A DNA stretch of 64,000 nt from assembly GCA_911728435.2 (NCBI GenBank), contig OU452216.1, positions 3,236,342 to 3,300,341 of the forward strand. Direction: 5' to 3'. A model generated the notes under the pieces. That model searched no databases. It was not told where the DNA came from and saw only the letters and a list, made by a program, of their open reading frames with translations. This stretch comes from Apoderus coryli. Lineage: Eukaryota > Arthropoda > Insecta > Coleoptera > Attelabidae. Position numbers and translations under genes: made by a program. Numbering within the stretch: position 1 is the stretch's first letter; every line of letters begins with the position of its first letter. Of this stretch, positions 11,095 through 21,412 are shown in pieces.

Positions 11095-11765
11095 GTGGAA
11101 TCGACTGATGTGGATACGATCTTCGTCCCAGCTTGCAGTCTACGAAGGTTGAATCAAATCGGTAGACGATCGGCAGTTCATCCTTACCAAATTGAATGAC
11201 CGTTCCCCCAAACATCGAAAACAAGGTCGGTGCAATGACATAACCCTTCTTTATGCCACTTGTTATTGGAAAGGACTCTCCCGGTCCGCTGCTGTTGAGA
11301 ATTGCTGCTTTCGTATTATCGTTAAGGAGTCAAAGTATCCGGATTAATTTCTAGGGAAATTCATTGAGCTTCAACGGTGAACGGAGTCGAACGCCTTGAC
11401 CAGGTCTATAAAACCCATGTATAGAGGACAATTTTGTTCCCATGACTTTTCCTGTATTTTCCTGGCACTAAAATCATGTTGCCTGTACCCCTGTTGGGTC
11501 TAAAACCACATTGTGTTTCCGGCAAGCACCCTTCCGACAGTAGATGACGATTGGACAAAATTCTTGCAAGAACCTTTCCGGCGATAAAGAGTAGAGATAT
11601 ACCACGATAGTTACGACACCTTTCCGCTTTCTTAAGTATAGTGACAATTGAGGCATCTCGCTTTTGAGCAGGCACGCTTTGGGTGCTCCATATTTTGGTT
11701 ATTACAACATGAGAATGTTCCAATATCACTGCTCAGGAAATATGCTATAAGATCCAGCACTAGTG
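11095..11765 (-). pseudogene. RTE-like LINE, RT core (first half of a split copy)
   Basis: The minus strand encodes RT motifs: CRNYRGISLL, LPETQCGFRPNRGT, LYMGFIDLVKAFD (with shifts), and a VTNGVKQGCVIAPTLFS-like block (here ITSGIKKGYVIAPTLFS) near 11215-11265. It continues at 9.4-10.19 kb. It is broken by several frameshifts. The endonuclease domain expected upstream (above 11765) is absent, so the copy is 5'-truncated. Confidence 0.75.
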
Positions 11766-12186
11766 CGGTAATATACGTCATTATGACATTGAAAATAGTG
11801 TCAAATCGTGCCTATTACAACATAAAAGCATATTATGCGATCACGGTAGAATGTTCCTGATAACAGGGATATATTGAGTAAAAAATAAAAGCAACTGTGA
11901 AAAACCTTGTCGAAATCCATACAAATAAAACTGCATCCTCGAGGCGCCATCAGTTATTTCAAAGTTGTATTTAAAGAAAGGAACAGTACCTATACTTTGA
12001 CTTCCTAAAAGATATTTTTTAAAACATGTGGGACTCTGTTTTTAAAAGTAAATTTCCCTTTATGGAGATTTTAATATAATTTTTTAGTAGAAAATAGAAA
12101 TAGAACGGCTTTACTGTCATTAACAGCAACATTTAATTTACATTTTATCATCAAATAGTAATATACAAGGCTGTTATATTTACTTA
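11766..12186. other. No recognisable feature
   Basis: AT-rich sequence between the LINE and the P-element target duplication. Nothing recognised. Confidence 0.5.
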
Positions 12187-12194
12187 TCTAATAT

Positions 12195-13549
12195 CATTGA
12201 GATATAAGGAGACGCTATAAGCATTATTTTACATTATACAGAAACGGGTGCATTGGGTGGGGCGTAAGCGCATACCAATATGGCGGATTCTCCAGAGCCG
12301 CATTAACTATTTTTGTTGACGTTTTTGCTTTTAATTTGCAACTTGGGTTTATACTTTATTTTGAAATGTTAAGCAGTGTACAAAATACTTAAATATAGGT
12401 AATTATTGATATTTGATACCTAAATCCAGGAATAAAAGACGTTAGTACTTTATAAATTATATATTAATACCCTTTAAACAGAACAATTTTATTTAAATGT
12501 TGCCCTATGCTTATCCACTTTATTTTTACTTAAATAATACATCCTGGTATTAACATATTTAGTCGCAATAGATTTGATCAGTAAATGTATATGGTTATCA
12601 AACACTGATTTGATCAAAACCGTGCACAACTAAATTAGGAAAAATATTACTATTTACAAATTCCTTTAAAACAAGGTTTATTATGAATCCTGCGGACAAC
12701 TTTTCATTAGTAGCTACTACAAGATTTTTTATGATCTTTTCAGATTGGAAGCAAACATCTAAAACATCTTTTGAAGGAATTTGTAAATCCTTTTTTTGCC
12801 TTCATTTTAATAAAAGAATAACAGTTTTTAATGCATCTCGACATTCTCTGCAAATAATTTGCTTCTTTAAACTAAAAACAACAAATCCAGCAATATAAAC
12901 AATAATGAATTTCGAAAATTCAGAAAATGGTCCAGGAAGATAATCATGATCTGGATAAATTATATTTGTGTACATTTCTCGTTAGTATCCAATTCGAGAC
13001 ACATATTCTGTCCAGATATGGCTACGAGCAGGATCTTTAGGAAATCTAAAAACCAGAATATGTTTTTAACACACATTTAGGGGTCTTTTTTGCTAGAAAG
13101 TGATGAAAAAGTAGAGAGTTTGAGAGTAGAAATCAAGTAAAGGAATTTGTAAAAAAAAAAAACTACAATGCACGTATCAATTGTTCAGTGCAGAAAGAGA
13201 ATGCTACCAGACTCCTATAATAATGTGTTTTAATAAGTTCGCCTAAAAAACCCTAAATACGTCCATGTACAATGTTTACAATATTTGGTACATACCTATG
13301 AAACGTTATTTCTGATATTTTCTGGTCGATTTCACTTCTACTACTGCAACTACGCACAGCACAGGACACCATTATAGTATATTGTCAAATAACCGTCCAA
13401 AAAAACACGAAAAACTTAAGTAAACTTGTAAAATACTCGTAAATAACACTATAAACTTGAAAGCACGACAAATGATAGATATCTTATACCAAAATGGCGT
13501 ACCTGCACCCGCTTTTGGCCACGTTAGAGCGTCTCCCCCCACCTCAATG
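12195..13549 (-). mobile_element. P-element-like transposon, non-autonomous, with 8-bp TSD
   Basis: The 1355-bp element is bounded by a perfect direct 8-bp duplication TCTAATAT (12187-12194 and 13550-13557). Both ends start CATTGAG when read inward and share GGAGACGCT a few bases in; similarity then decays, with further shared words (GGGTGCA) more internally. Eight-bp duplications are the hallmark of P elements (and hAT), and the minus-strand gene inside encodes a THAP DNA-binding domain and a P-transposase-like C-terminus. The central catalytic part is missing, so it needed a helper. Confidence 0.85.
12490..13372 (-). pseudogene. P-element/THAP9-like transposase remnant
   Basis: The start codon is at 13372-13370. 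Exon 1 (13296-13372) encodes MVSCAVRSCSSRSEID...ITFHR and ends at a donor GTATGT. Exon 2 starts at 13045 after TTTTTAG, in phase, with FPKDPARSHIWTEYVSRIGY. Together these give the first two Cys, the FP and the W of a C2CH THAP zinc finger. A stop follows at 12984-12982. Further along, separate frames show DHDYLPGPFSEF, YIAGFVVFSLKK, ICRECRDAL and PSKDVLDVC, like the C-terminal region of P and THAP9 transposases. Stops and the loss of the RNase-H-like centre make it inactive. Confidence 0.75.
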
Positions 13550-13557
13550 TCTAATAT

Positions 13558-13829
13558 ACATGTGTAGGTCTATTAAGGGTACATTCTTAAATTAATTTCA
13601 AATATACAAGGTGCTTCAAAAAAGAGTGGCATAGCAAAGTTAGTTAAGGCACATCAATTTTCCGAACCTTGTTGTACATCTAGTTCTAAACTGGCAATAT
13701 TACCAATAGACTACACACACGTTTTAGTATTTAAACAACAAACGAACAAATAGTTCAAACTTAATGTAAAAAACAGTAATCAAAAATACCTAAGGTACAA
13801 CTCGAAATTCGTGCATATAATATACCTAC
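13558..13829. other. No recognisable feature
   Basis: AT-rich spacer between the P element and the foldback element. Nothing recognised. Confidence 0.5.
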
Positions 13830-14377
13830 CGGATGAAAGTGCTGGTTTTACCTACACAAGGAATTTTGTTTAATTTAGCAGGGCCCCAGTTATTATATTT
13901 ACGGACATGAAATCCTTTTTCATTATTTGGCATTAAACATCGACGGCAGAACGCTTGGAGACCACCGTCCGAGCATTGCTGAAACCCAAATATTTGAGAG
14001 ATGCTGGCAGAAGGATAAAATGGTCTCCTGCTAGCTTTGTTTTCATACTATTTTTATTTATTTCTATTTATACGACTGGTTTTACCTATACATTGAGTTT
14101 GTTCGGCCTCTGTATGGTATGGGATATGCATTACTATGTACATGTAGATGATACGTGTTTACATGTGTCTACTGGTGTGTATCCTATTGGGCCTAAATGC
14201 AGGCCGATATTTGTAGATGGGCAACGACTATGGTACTCTGACGAACTCATAACAAGAGCGAAACGAATTCGTCAGTATCTGTCGACCCATGCCTCGGTCT
14301 GGTTCTATTGAATTACACTGGGGCCGTGCTAAATGAAACAAAATTCCTTGTGTAGGTAAAACCAACACTTTAGTCCG
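13830..14377. mobile_element. Foldback-type MITE, about 548 bp
   Basis: The left end (13835-13885) and the right end (14318-14372) are near-identical inverted copies about 55 bp long, sharing GGTTTTACCTACACAAGGAA and a GGCCCC block, with a few mismatches. The outermost CGGA pair may also belong to the repeat. A word around TTTACGGACATGAAATCC occurs inside (about 13900) and again just outside the right end (about 14412) in the same orientation. An open stretch of 118 codons inside has no recognisable domain and is probably chance. No clear target duplication was found, so the superfamily is unassigned. Confidence 0.65.
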
Positions 14378-15412
14378 CTTTGCCATTAAATTATTTTTCA
14401 TTTATTATATTTACGGACATGAAATCCTTTTAAGTATACCTACCCATCAACAATAGATAGAAGGCGGCCGGGGTAGGTGCCTAAGCTCAACGTAAACACG
14501 TTCCTACGCAATAGAACACATATTATTTCAATAGGTATTATATAAGGGCCGGGAGATGCCCGCAGTATCTAGTCGTGTGGATGGTGGTTGGATGGGTGGA
14601 CGGAGCTCCATATTTGGTCATTCATTCTTTGCTTCGGTGCCTACCCCTACCAGCCGCCACTGAAGGTAGTCAAGTACCTGATGGCGCGGAGAGTGGATGG
14701 GTGGACGGTGCTTACGTCCGAGGCGGTAGACTTGCCAAGTGGTTATAGAGATTATAGATTACATAGTCGTGGGCACTGGCAGTCGATGACCTTGGTTCCG
14801 ATTCCACGCTAAACTGTAGGTCCAGATAAAATACTAATGCTGGCTGTGTGTCATCAGTCATCAATATTGAAGAAAAGAGGCCAAAAACCAGAAAAAAAAA
14901 GAGAGTTGTATAAAATTGTCAAAAAATACTACATGTAAACAATTAATAACCGGAGTATCTAGTGTTGGTGGTTGTGGTTTATGGGGTCAGTGACCTCCCA
15001 AGCAGTCGATATAGTGAATTGTTGTTCGCTCGGCGTACTACCAACAGAAACTAGATGTCGCCAAATACGTTAATTTACAATAAATAATTATGTTACCACT
15101 AATGCAACATCTGGATATATTGAAAGATAACTTCGTACACCTTTGTTTTAGATTCAAGATCCAAAGAATTCATTACATAATGCCAAACACTTCCTGTTGC
15201 TTCTACTAAAACAATTTTACACGAAACCATATTTAAAGGATATCGGATAGAAGTACAAGAAAATCATATAACAAAATGCAATATTTTTTTTTTTATTTGT
15301 CGGGGTAATGTTTTTATCTACAACGTAAGTTTTGTATTGTGATGACTTGTGATTATATCTGAATAAAGTATATTGATAAGTTTTTATTTAGTATTTGTCT
15401 TTATTTTATGCG
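14378..15412. other. No confident gene; possible LTR-like promoter stretch
   Basis: Contains TATTATATAAGGGC near 14537, which could be a TATA box, then GTATCTAGT words at 14566 and 14956 and a duplicated GGATGGGTGGACGG at 14590 and 14696. This could be part of a solo LTR but no ends were matched. The rest is AT-rich and featureless. Confidence 0.35.
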
Positions 15413-16042
15413 CACATAGGCTTGTTGTGAATATTGATGCCACCCAGTCCAATGGGTGGCAATGTACATTCCTTGTAAGGCTGCACACTCTCCTCAAGTG
15501 CTGGGCCAAAAGCGAGCACCAGAGATATTGGGAACATATCCCCAAGCAGGAGCATGGGAAGAGGTTTATACCTGATGCAGCAACAAAACGCACTGAAAAA
15601 CTGCTATCATTAAGCAGGAGTCAGATACGAATAACTATGGGACTCCTTACTGGGCATTGCGCTCTGAGAGACCACCTAAATAAGATGGGGCTGTACAATG
15701 GGGACCTGCAATGCAGCTTGTGTAATGGGGCAGTTGAAACAGCTTACCATGTAATATGTGAGTGTGTAGTTCTACAACGAAGACGACACGCTATTTTTGG
15801 GCATGCGCTGGTTGCGCCAGCAGATATTGACACCCAACACATAACTGAACTCCACAAGTTAGTGGAGGGTACAGGGCTGCTGGATTGGGTGGCATAATAT
15901 ACGGGGATTTTCACAATAAGCCCATGAGGCTGCAGTGAAAAAAAAAAAAAAAGGCTGCACACTGATATCACATGATACGCTGTCTCAACTGCCCCAAGGT
16001 CCCCGTTATACAGCTCCATTCTGTTGAGGTGATCTTTCAGGG
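15413..16042. mobile_element. Cluster of LINE 3' ends in alternating orientation
   Basis: The central segment (about 15466-15952, plus strand) encodes the C-terminus of a LINE ORF2 with a Cys-His knuckle (CSLCNGAVETAYHVICEC) and ends in 15 A at 15938-15952. Directly after it, 15953-16042 is a reversed copy of the same coding stretch (minus strand LYNGDL, GAVETAYHV), lacking the CSLCN part. Before it, 15419-15461 is a reversed copy of the extreme 3' end (the words around GGGTGGCAT and CACAA...AAGCC). The pattern is minus, plus, minus. The C-terminal knuckle is common in I/R1-like LINEs. Confidence 0.65.
15466..15897 (+). pseudogene. I/R1-type LINE ORF2 C-terminus
   Basis: About 140 codons open to TAA at 15895-15897. 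It contains SEHQRYWEHIPKQEHGKRF, a TGLLTGH-type motif (MGLLTGHCALRDHL) and the CxxC-Hx4C knuckle used by LINE ORF2 C-termini. Upstream RT and RNase H are absent, so the copy is severely 5'-truncated. Confidence 0.7.
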
Positions 16043-16651
16043 CACAAACTGATGATAATGAGGATCAGTTGTTGTTCATGTTTAGGACTAGTGGTGAAGG
16101 ATTAAATTCAGTACTTTTAATTGAATTTTTATTTACAAAGTAATCTTTTCATCTCAAAGCAGCAGGACACAAGTAAACTCAAAAAAGGAATATTTCTTTA
16201 TCACAACGGTAAAATGTAACTGTATGTGTTATTACCTTAAAAGCTAATCTTAAACCATAATACCTATTTAATTATTTTACATATTATTACAATATTCAGG
16301 TTGACCTTAAATATTATGACGGAACTTTGAACGGCCGAAAAGTAATCAGAAGTTGAATCACATAACATAAACACATTGGGAACATTCACATTTCATATTC
16401 CATAATTTACATTCATAAAAACGTTTTTTAGAGTATGTACATTTGAATATTTAAATTAGTTATAAACAAAGCAGTCATCTTATATCAATAAATTAATATT
16501 TTTATAAATGTTAAACCTTATTTACACAATTTTTATTACGTTGCCGATAACGTCACTTAAGTACGAGTAAACACAACTTAATTAATTGTATAAAAACTTG
16601 CTTTGAATCAATTTGATAAAATTGTTTGAACAACGGCTGTTAAATTTTGAA
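16043..16651. other. No recognisable feature
   Basis: AT-rich spacer between LINE remnants and the mariner end. It could hold the 3' untranslated region of the minus-strand FAM89-like gene, but no boundary can be seen. Confidence 0.4.
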
Positions 16652-17350
16652 TATGTACGAGGCTTGCTATCTAGGTATTGAGAACTGGCAACACTGGTAT
16701 TGCCAGTATACGCACTGAGGACGTTTTGACGGCCGAGCAATATTTGTGGAATTAAGCCGCGAAAACTTTCGACTTTCAACTTAATGCAACGTTTGTCGAT
16801 GAAGCACCATCCAAGGCCACTGTATAACGCTGGTACACTGACTTCAAACGTGGCAGTAGTTCGCTCACGGACGAAGTTAATAACGGTCGTCCAAAATCGG
16901 TAATTGTGCCGGAAACCATCGATGATGAGCGAAAACTAATAGAAGAAGATCGCCCTGTGACATATCTTGAAATCGAGGCAAGTTTAAGCATTAGTATGAC
17001 CAGCATATATAAGATTTTGCACGAAGGTTTGGGTGTTCGTAAGATATGTGCGCGTTGGCTTCAAAAAAAGGCGCGAGTCGATTGATGCTGTAAAATGCGA
17101 GAAAGAAAAGTTTGGGTTTCAAGGTTTCATAGGCAAATGGTGGCATTTTTCTTCACGAAAACAGGTCATGTCGCAGCTCTGGCTCTAGAAAATCAGAGGA
17201 TCGTTAATTCAGCGTAGTATACGACCATTTTTTTGCCCGAAGTTTTCGGTAAATTGAGAGAGACCAACCCAAACCACTAATCGTGTTGCATCACGACAAT
17301 GCGAGGTCACACACATCACTTGCAACAAAGGAGTATTTGGACATACTGCT
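16652..17350 (+). mobile_element. Degenerate mariner element
   Basis: Starts with a mariner-type terminus (TACGAGGCTTGCTATCT). Plus-strand translation with stops and shifts gives the transposase N-terminus (KATV-WYTDFKRGSSSL, NNGRPKSV, RPVTYLEIEASLSIS, a helix-turn-helix region) and near 17280-17340 the second-Asp block LHHDNARSHTSLATKEYLD. The middle is shortened and the third Asp block and 3' terminus are missing. It lies downstream of the FAM89-like stop codon, possibly within its 3' untranslated region. Inactive. Confidence 0.75.
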
Positions 17351-17632
17351 TTGAAGGGTGACCTCTATTTTGAACTTTAATTTACTCTTCATCAGACATT
17401 CTTACAATGAAGATTGTAATTTTTGGTCATCAATTATGTAGACAAACTATTTGACTGCCCTGTTAGTTAATTTACATTAAATTTGAAGCTATAATTAAAT
17501 TTATAAAGTTAACGCATTTCTTGCATAAATAATAAGTAATGTGATCAGTTCTCTAATTACCAGTCTCAAAACACGACAAATTAATACAACTTAAGCTAAA
17601 TTAGGTACAATACAAAAACACTGATGTATAAA
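17351..17632. other. Probable 3' flank or UTR of the FAM89-like gene
   Basis: AT-rich sequence immediately 3' of the FAM89-like stop codon on the minus strand. No good poly(A) signal is visible on the minus strand here, so the transcript end may lie further on, past the mariner relic. Confidence 0.35.
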
Positions 17633-17887
17633 CTACCCTACACTACCGCTGGCTGCGCTACTGCCGCTCATTCGCCGTCCGTGTACACCTGCATTACGCC
17701 CATATCCTAAAGAAGTAGCACTCACGTAAAATTCGTCTTCTTCACCAGAAGATGGCGTTGGCGACGGGGAAGGCGGTGACGATACTCGATCATCTTGATC
17801 TTGTAATATTTGCCGGAAATCTTGAATAGATTCGTTGAGGGACCACAGTTGTGATAGAAGCGATAAGTCTTGCTGACGTAGGCTATA
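17633..17887 (-). CDS. FAM89A/B-like (LRAP25) protein, last exon
   Basis: The minus strand has a clean acceptor TTTGTTTACAG followed by 84 codons in phase 0 and a TAG stop at 17635-17633. The start LRQQDLSLLSQLWSLNESIQ closely resembles the signature of the FAM89 family (leucine repeat adaptor proteins; FAM89B/LRAP25 links LIMK1 and MRCK in cell migration). A Ser/Pro-rich and acidic stretch (SPPSPSPTPSSGEEDE) follows, as in that family, then a Gly/Ser-rich tail. There is no early ATG, so upstream exon(s) must supply the N-terminus; none was found at higher coordinates. Base composition is clearly richer in GC than the surroundings. I consider this a live host gene. Confidence 0.8.
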   Translation of the reverse strand, partial: YSLRQQDLSLLSQLWSLNESIQDFRQILQDQDDRVSSPPSPSPTPSSGEEDEFYVSATSLGYGRNAGVHGRRMSGSSAASGSVG

Positions 17888-18019
17888 CTGTAAACAAAAA
17901 ATTAGAAATTATTAAAATAACACATTTTACAATCAATCATAATTGATATTGATAGTTCGAGAGTCTAATCTAACTAGTTTAACCAACGATAGCCTTGAAT
18001 AGCTCGTGGTAATTCGCAT

Positions 18020-18095
18020 AGCAGATGTGTAACGAGTGTAGCCTAGCGGGTAGCGTGCTGGCTCTGTGCTGGGAACGTTGTTGGTTCGATCTCCA
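18020..18095 (+). repeat. tRNA-like segment, probable SINE head
   Basis: Contains an A-box-like TAGCCTAGCGGGTAGCGTGC and, about 40 bases on, a B-box-like GGTTCGATCTCC, the arrangement of a tRNA-derived Pol III promoter, followed by a T-rich run. It does not fold into an obvious complete tRNA, so a SINE head or decayed tRNA is more likely than a functional tRNA gene. It lies upstream of the FAM89-like exon, probably in its intron. Confidence 0.5.
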
Positions 18096-18521
18096 TGCTC
18101 TTGATGTTTTTTTTTTTTAATGAAAAAGATAAATATTTCGTACAGGAAATGAAAAATTTAATTTACTAAAAATAATGAATGCCTATTTCTTTTGTTGGTT
18201 GCATAATATACACAATCTATTTATCAATTATCTGTTTCAAAGCTATTCTATTTATGTCCAAGATCAAGATGCAGGTGTGGATATAAGTACTTACTAAGAA
18301 AATGCAAAGAGAGAAAAATATAGGAAACCAATCCTAAACTCATTACCATAACCGTTACGTAAGTAATGATAATAATTACATTGAAATTTTGCTCGTCATT
18401 TCACATTTCAACTTAATTTGTAGTTCTGTACAAGGTGTCCAGATTTTTGGTCCATATTGTAACTCGGCTGATAAATAATTGTGTAAGCCTTCCGCGATCG
18501 TTTACTGAGCAACTCTCGTCG

Positions 18522-21407
18522 CACAGTGGGGTATTTGAGCAATCTGGCCGGCCATAAATCGATTTCGTAAACTTTATCGCAGGTAGAAAATACGTGTATT
18601 TTATAAGCAGGGATAGTTTAGGCATATAATAAACCCCTTCTCAACCTTATAGCCACTGTTCACAATCGTACGATCAGTTGAAATTCGGCTATGCTAAAGC
18701 AGACATATTAATTTCCGCCGTAGTTAGCAGATGTGTAGTTAAAGAGTGTTGTGATTTGTATTGTTTATTTAGACTTATAAAATAATAAATTATGGATTGT
18801 GGAGAACCAGGTAAGTGTGTTTAGTTTGCACAAATCTTTGTTATATAATGCATTTTAGTAATTTTAAAATTAGCTTTTTCTATTGATAGTTTGTTTTCAT
18901 GCTTTTTTTTCAATCTAGTTTTACTTTGTAGGAACAAAGTTGTACTTCCGGATATTTACCGGAATCGATATCAGTTTGATTTGAAAGTTTAGGCTTTGTT
19001 CTTCAAAAAATGTAATTTTTTTTTTGCGAAAAAATGCGATTTTGTCAATTATTGCTATTTAAAGCAAATAACTACATGTAAAATCGATAAAATAACTACT
19101 GGTATTATTTCCTTTTTCCGTTCTTAATTGTTGTTTTTTTTTCAGGGCCGTCAAATGTACGAGTACTGACTAGAAAACATTTATTTTCTATTATGCAGCG
19201 ACAAAATTTGAATACCATGAACGAAAAGTTGGAATTTCTAGAAAACCATCGTCTCGAATCGGAAGATTTTTCAACGGAGCAAATTAGTACACTAAAGCAC
19301 GATTTGTCACATTTTAAGTCAGAAGTAAAGAGCAGGTGGTCTAAAGCGTTAAGAAAAGAATAATACTTCTTAAAGAAAAATAACGAATGGCTCCAAGGAA
19401 CATTTCATATTCCAAAGGTTGTAAAGAGACCCGGTCGACCCGCAAAGTTGTTTGAGGCATCAAGTGAGAGGACTAAAAGAAGAAAAACCGAAGGGCTTCG
19501 CAAAACAACTAACTTAGAGGTGCTCACTTACGCGACGCAGTCTAAACTAGTAGAAAGTGGCAAAAGAGATGCTTCCTTAGTTCTAAAAGAAATTACAAGT
19601 ACCCCAAAACGAGCAACAAAATATAAGAAAAGCTTTTTCTCGTACTCAGTTAGAAAGTGTCAGCTCTCAATTGTCGCCGAGGCAGGCTATTGCCATGTTT
19701 GTTGAAGCAGGACTTTCCAGGAGGCAGTACGAAATAATAAGAAGCACTCAGAAAAAGTTATTTCCTTGTTATAGTCTTCTACAAAAAGCTAAACTAGAGT
19801 GCTACCCTGATAAGGCAGCATACTTAGTAACCGAAACTTGTGCTGAAGTAAAACTGCAAACCGCTACTCGATTATTGACCCATTTAGAAGAAGTTTTAAA
19901 ACTGCATACTGAAAGAAGCGATACGTTTGTTTTGATGTGCAAGTGGGGTTGTGATGGAGCACAACAAGTTCAATTCAAACAAAGATTTGGTAACGATGCT
20001 GCTTCTGACGCCAACTTATTTCAAAGTTCTTTTGTACCCCTTCAGCTAAAAAGGTCCAAAAGCAATGAGGTTATATGGCAGAATCCTACTCCGTCATCTC
20101 CCCGTTATTGCCGCCCCATACGAATTAGGTTTGTTAAAGAAACCACAGATATAACAATGCAAGAAATAGATTACGCGAAGGCTGCCATAAATAATTTACA
20201 ACAGACAAAAGTCACGATAGATAATAACTGTTACAGTGTTGACTATAGTATGATGTTCACCATGGTTGACGGAAAAGTCTGCAATGCTGCCACAAATACT
20301 ACATCAATAATGAGATGCTATATCTGTGGTTTAACATCCAAAGATTTTAATAATTTAAACGTAAAAAGAGACGCTAATCCAGAGGCACTAAACTTCGGAC
20401 TGTCTATTTTACATGCGCGAATCCGATTTTTTGAAACAATTTTACATTTATCCTACAAGTTACATATAGAAAAAGTTGCAACTGAGGACAGACACAGAAA
20501 AAGCTGCAGTGAAGCAAAGAAAAATACAAATACAGGATGATTTTCGACGAAAACTGGACTTAATAGTAGATGTACCTAAACCTGGATTTGGTAACACAAA
20601 CGATGGCAATACCAGTCGAAGATTTTTTGAGAACCACGAATTGTCGGCAGAAATTACTGGGATTGACAAGCACTTTATATACAGATTAAAAATAATTTTA
20701 GAAGTATTACCGTGTGGACATAAAATTAACATAGAAAAATTTTCGGCTTATGCAAAGGAAACTGCAGAAATCTACATCCAGCTCTTCCCGTGGCATCCAA
20801 TGACTCCCACTATGCACAAAATATTAATTCATGGCCCAATGGTTATCGAAAATGCGCTGCTTCCGAAAGGTCAATTATCAGAGGAGGCATCAGAAGCACG
20901 TAATAGGCATTTCAGGATCTATCGCCAAAATTTTGCAAGAAAGTTTTCAAGAGAATCTTGCAATTTGGATGTGTTGAATAGGCTGTTGCTTACTTCCGAT
21001 CCTATTATAACTGGAATGAGACCAATACCTAAAAAGCATAGTAAACCGTTTTCCAAAGAAACACTAACTTTGTTACTTTCGGATTCACCTAATGTGCAAA
21101 CAGAGTCGCAGTCGGAATCATCAACGGATGATGAAGAAGAGACTGTTGATTCAGACGAGGAAGGATGGGATTCATCCAGTTAAAACATTTTTTTATTCGA
21201 ATTTTTTTATAATATGTTTGTAAAATTAATAATAAAGTTACCCAAATGTAGATTACTAGTGGACACACTGTACATACGTGTCTATTTTTTTGGTTTTACT
21301 ATAAATTATACTTACAAATATCCTAAATTTACTCAATTCTTCCTGAAGTATAACTTATTTAATTTATATATTTTTGGCCGCCCAGATTGCTCAAATACCC
21401 CACTGTG
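18522..21407 (+). mobile_element. Transib transposon (RAG1-like), near complete, 2886 bp
   Basis: Both ends begin CACAGTGGGGTATTTGAGCA read inward, and the first 38 bp agree at 36 positions. The first seven bases are identical to the V(D)J recombination heptamer CACAGTG. The element is flanked by a perfect 5-bp direct duplication CGTCG (18517-18521 and 21408-21412); 5-bp GC-rich duplications are characteristic of Transib. After the heptamer and 23 bases, the right end reads CCAAAAATA and the left CCATAAATC, each matching the consensus RSS nonamer at about six of nine positions. The element carries one spliced transposase gene with three lesions. Age appears modest, given the TIR identity. Confidence 0.93.
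18792..21183 (+). pseudogene. Transib transposase (RAG1-core homologue), spliced, inactivated
   Basis: Exon 1 (18792-18810) encodes MDCGEP and ends at GTAAGT; exon 2 starts at 19146 after TTTTTTTCAG. The frame has an in-frame TAA at 19361-19363, a frameshift near 19620-19635 and another near 20455-20478; otherwise it is open to 21183. Catalytic residues are retained: Asp in KWGCDGAQQ (19953-19955), Asp in FTMVDGKVCN (20268-20270), and Glu in SEEASEARNRHF (20893-20895). These align with mouse RAG1 D600, D708 and E962. A CYICG zinc pair and the NARQ-like NFARKFSR block also match the RAG1 core. The C-terminus is acidic and Ser-rich. No RAG1-type RING/zinc N-terminus is present, as expected for Transib. 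Confidence 0.88.
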
Positions 21408-21412
21408 CGTCG

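Noticed and set aside
13955..14311. 118-codon open frame inside the foldback element
   Set aside because: No recognisable motif; ends within the right inverted repeat; likely chance.
18020..18095. Functional tRNA gene
   Set aside because: A and B boxes are plausible but the acceptor and other stems do not pair well by eye; kept only as tRNA-like.
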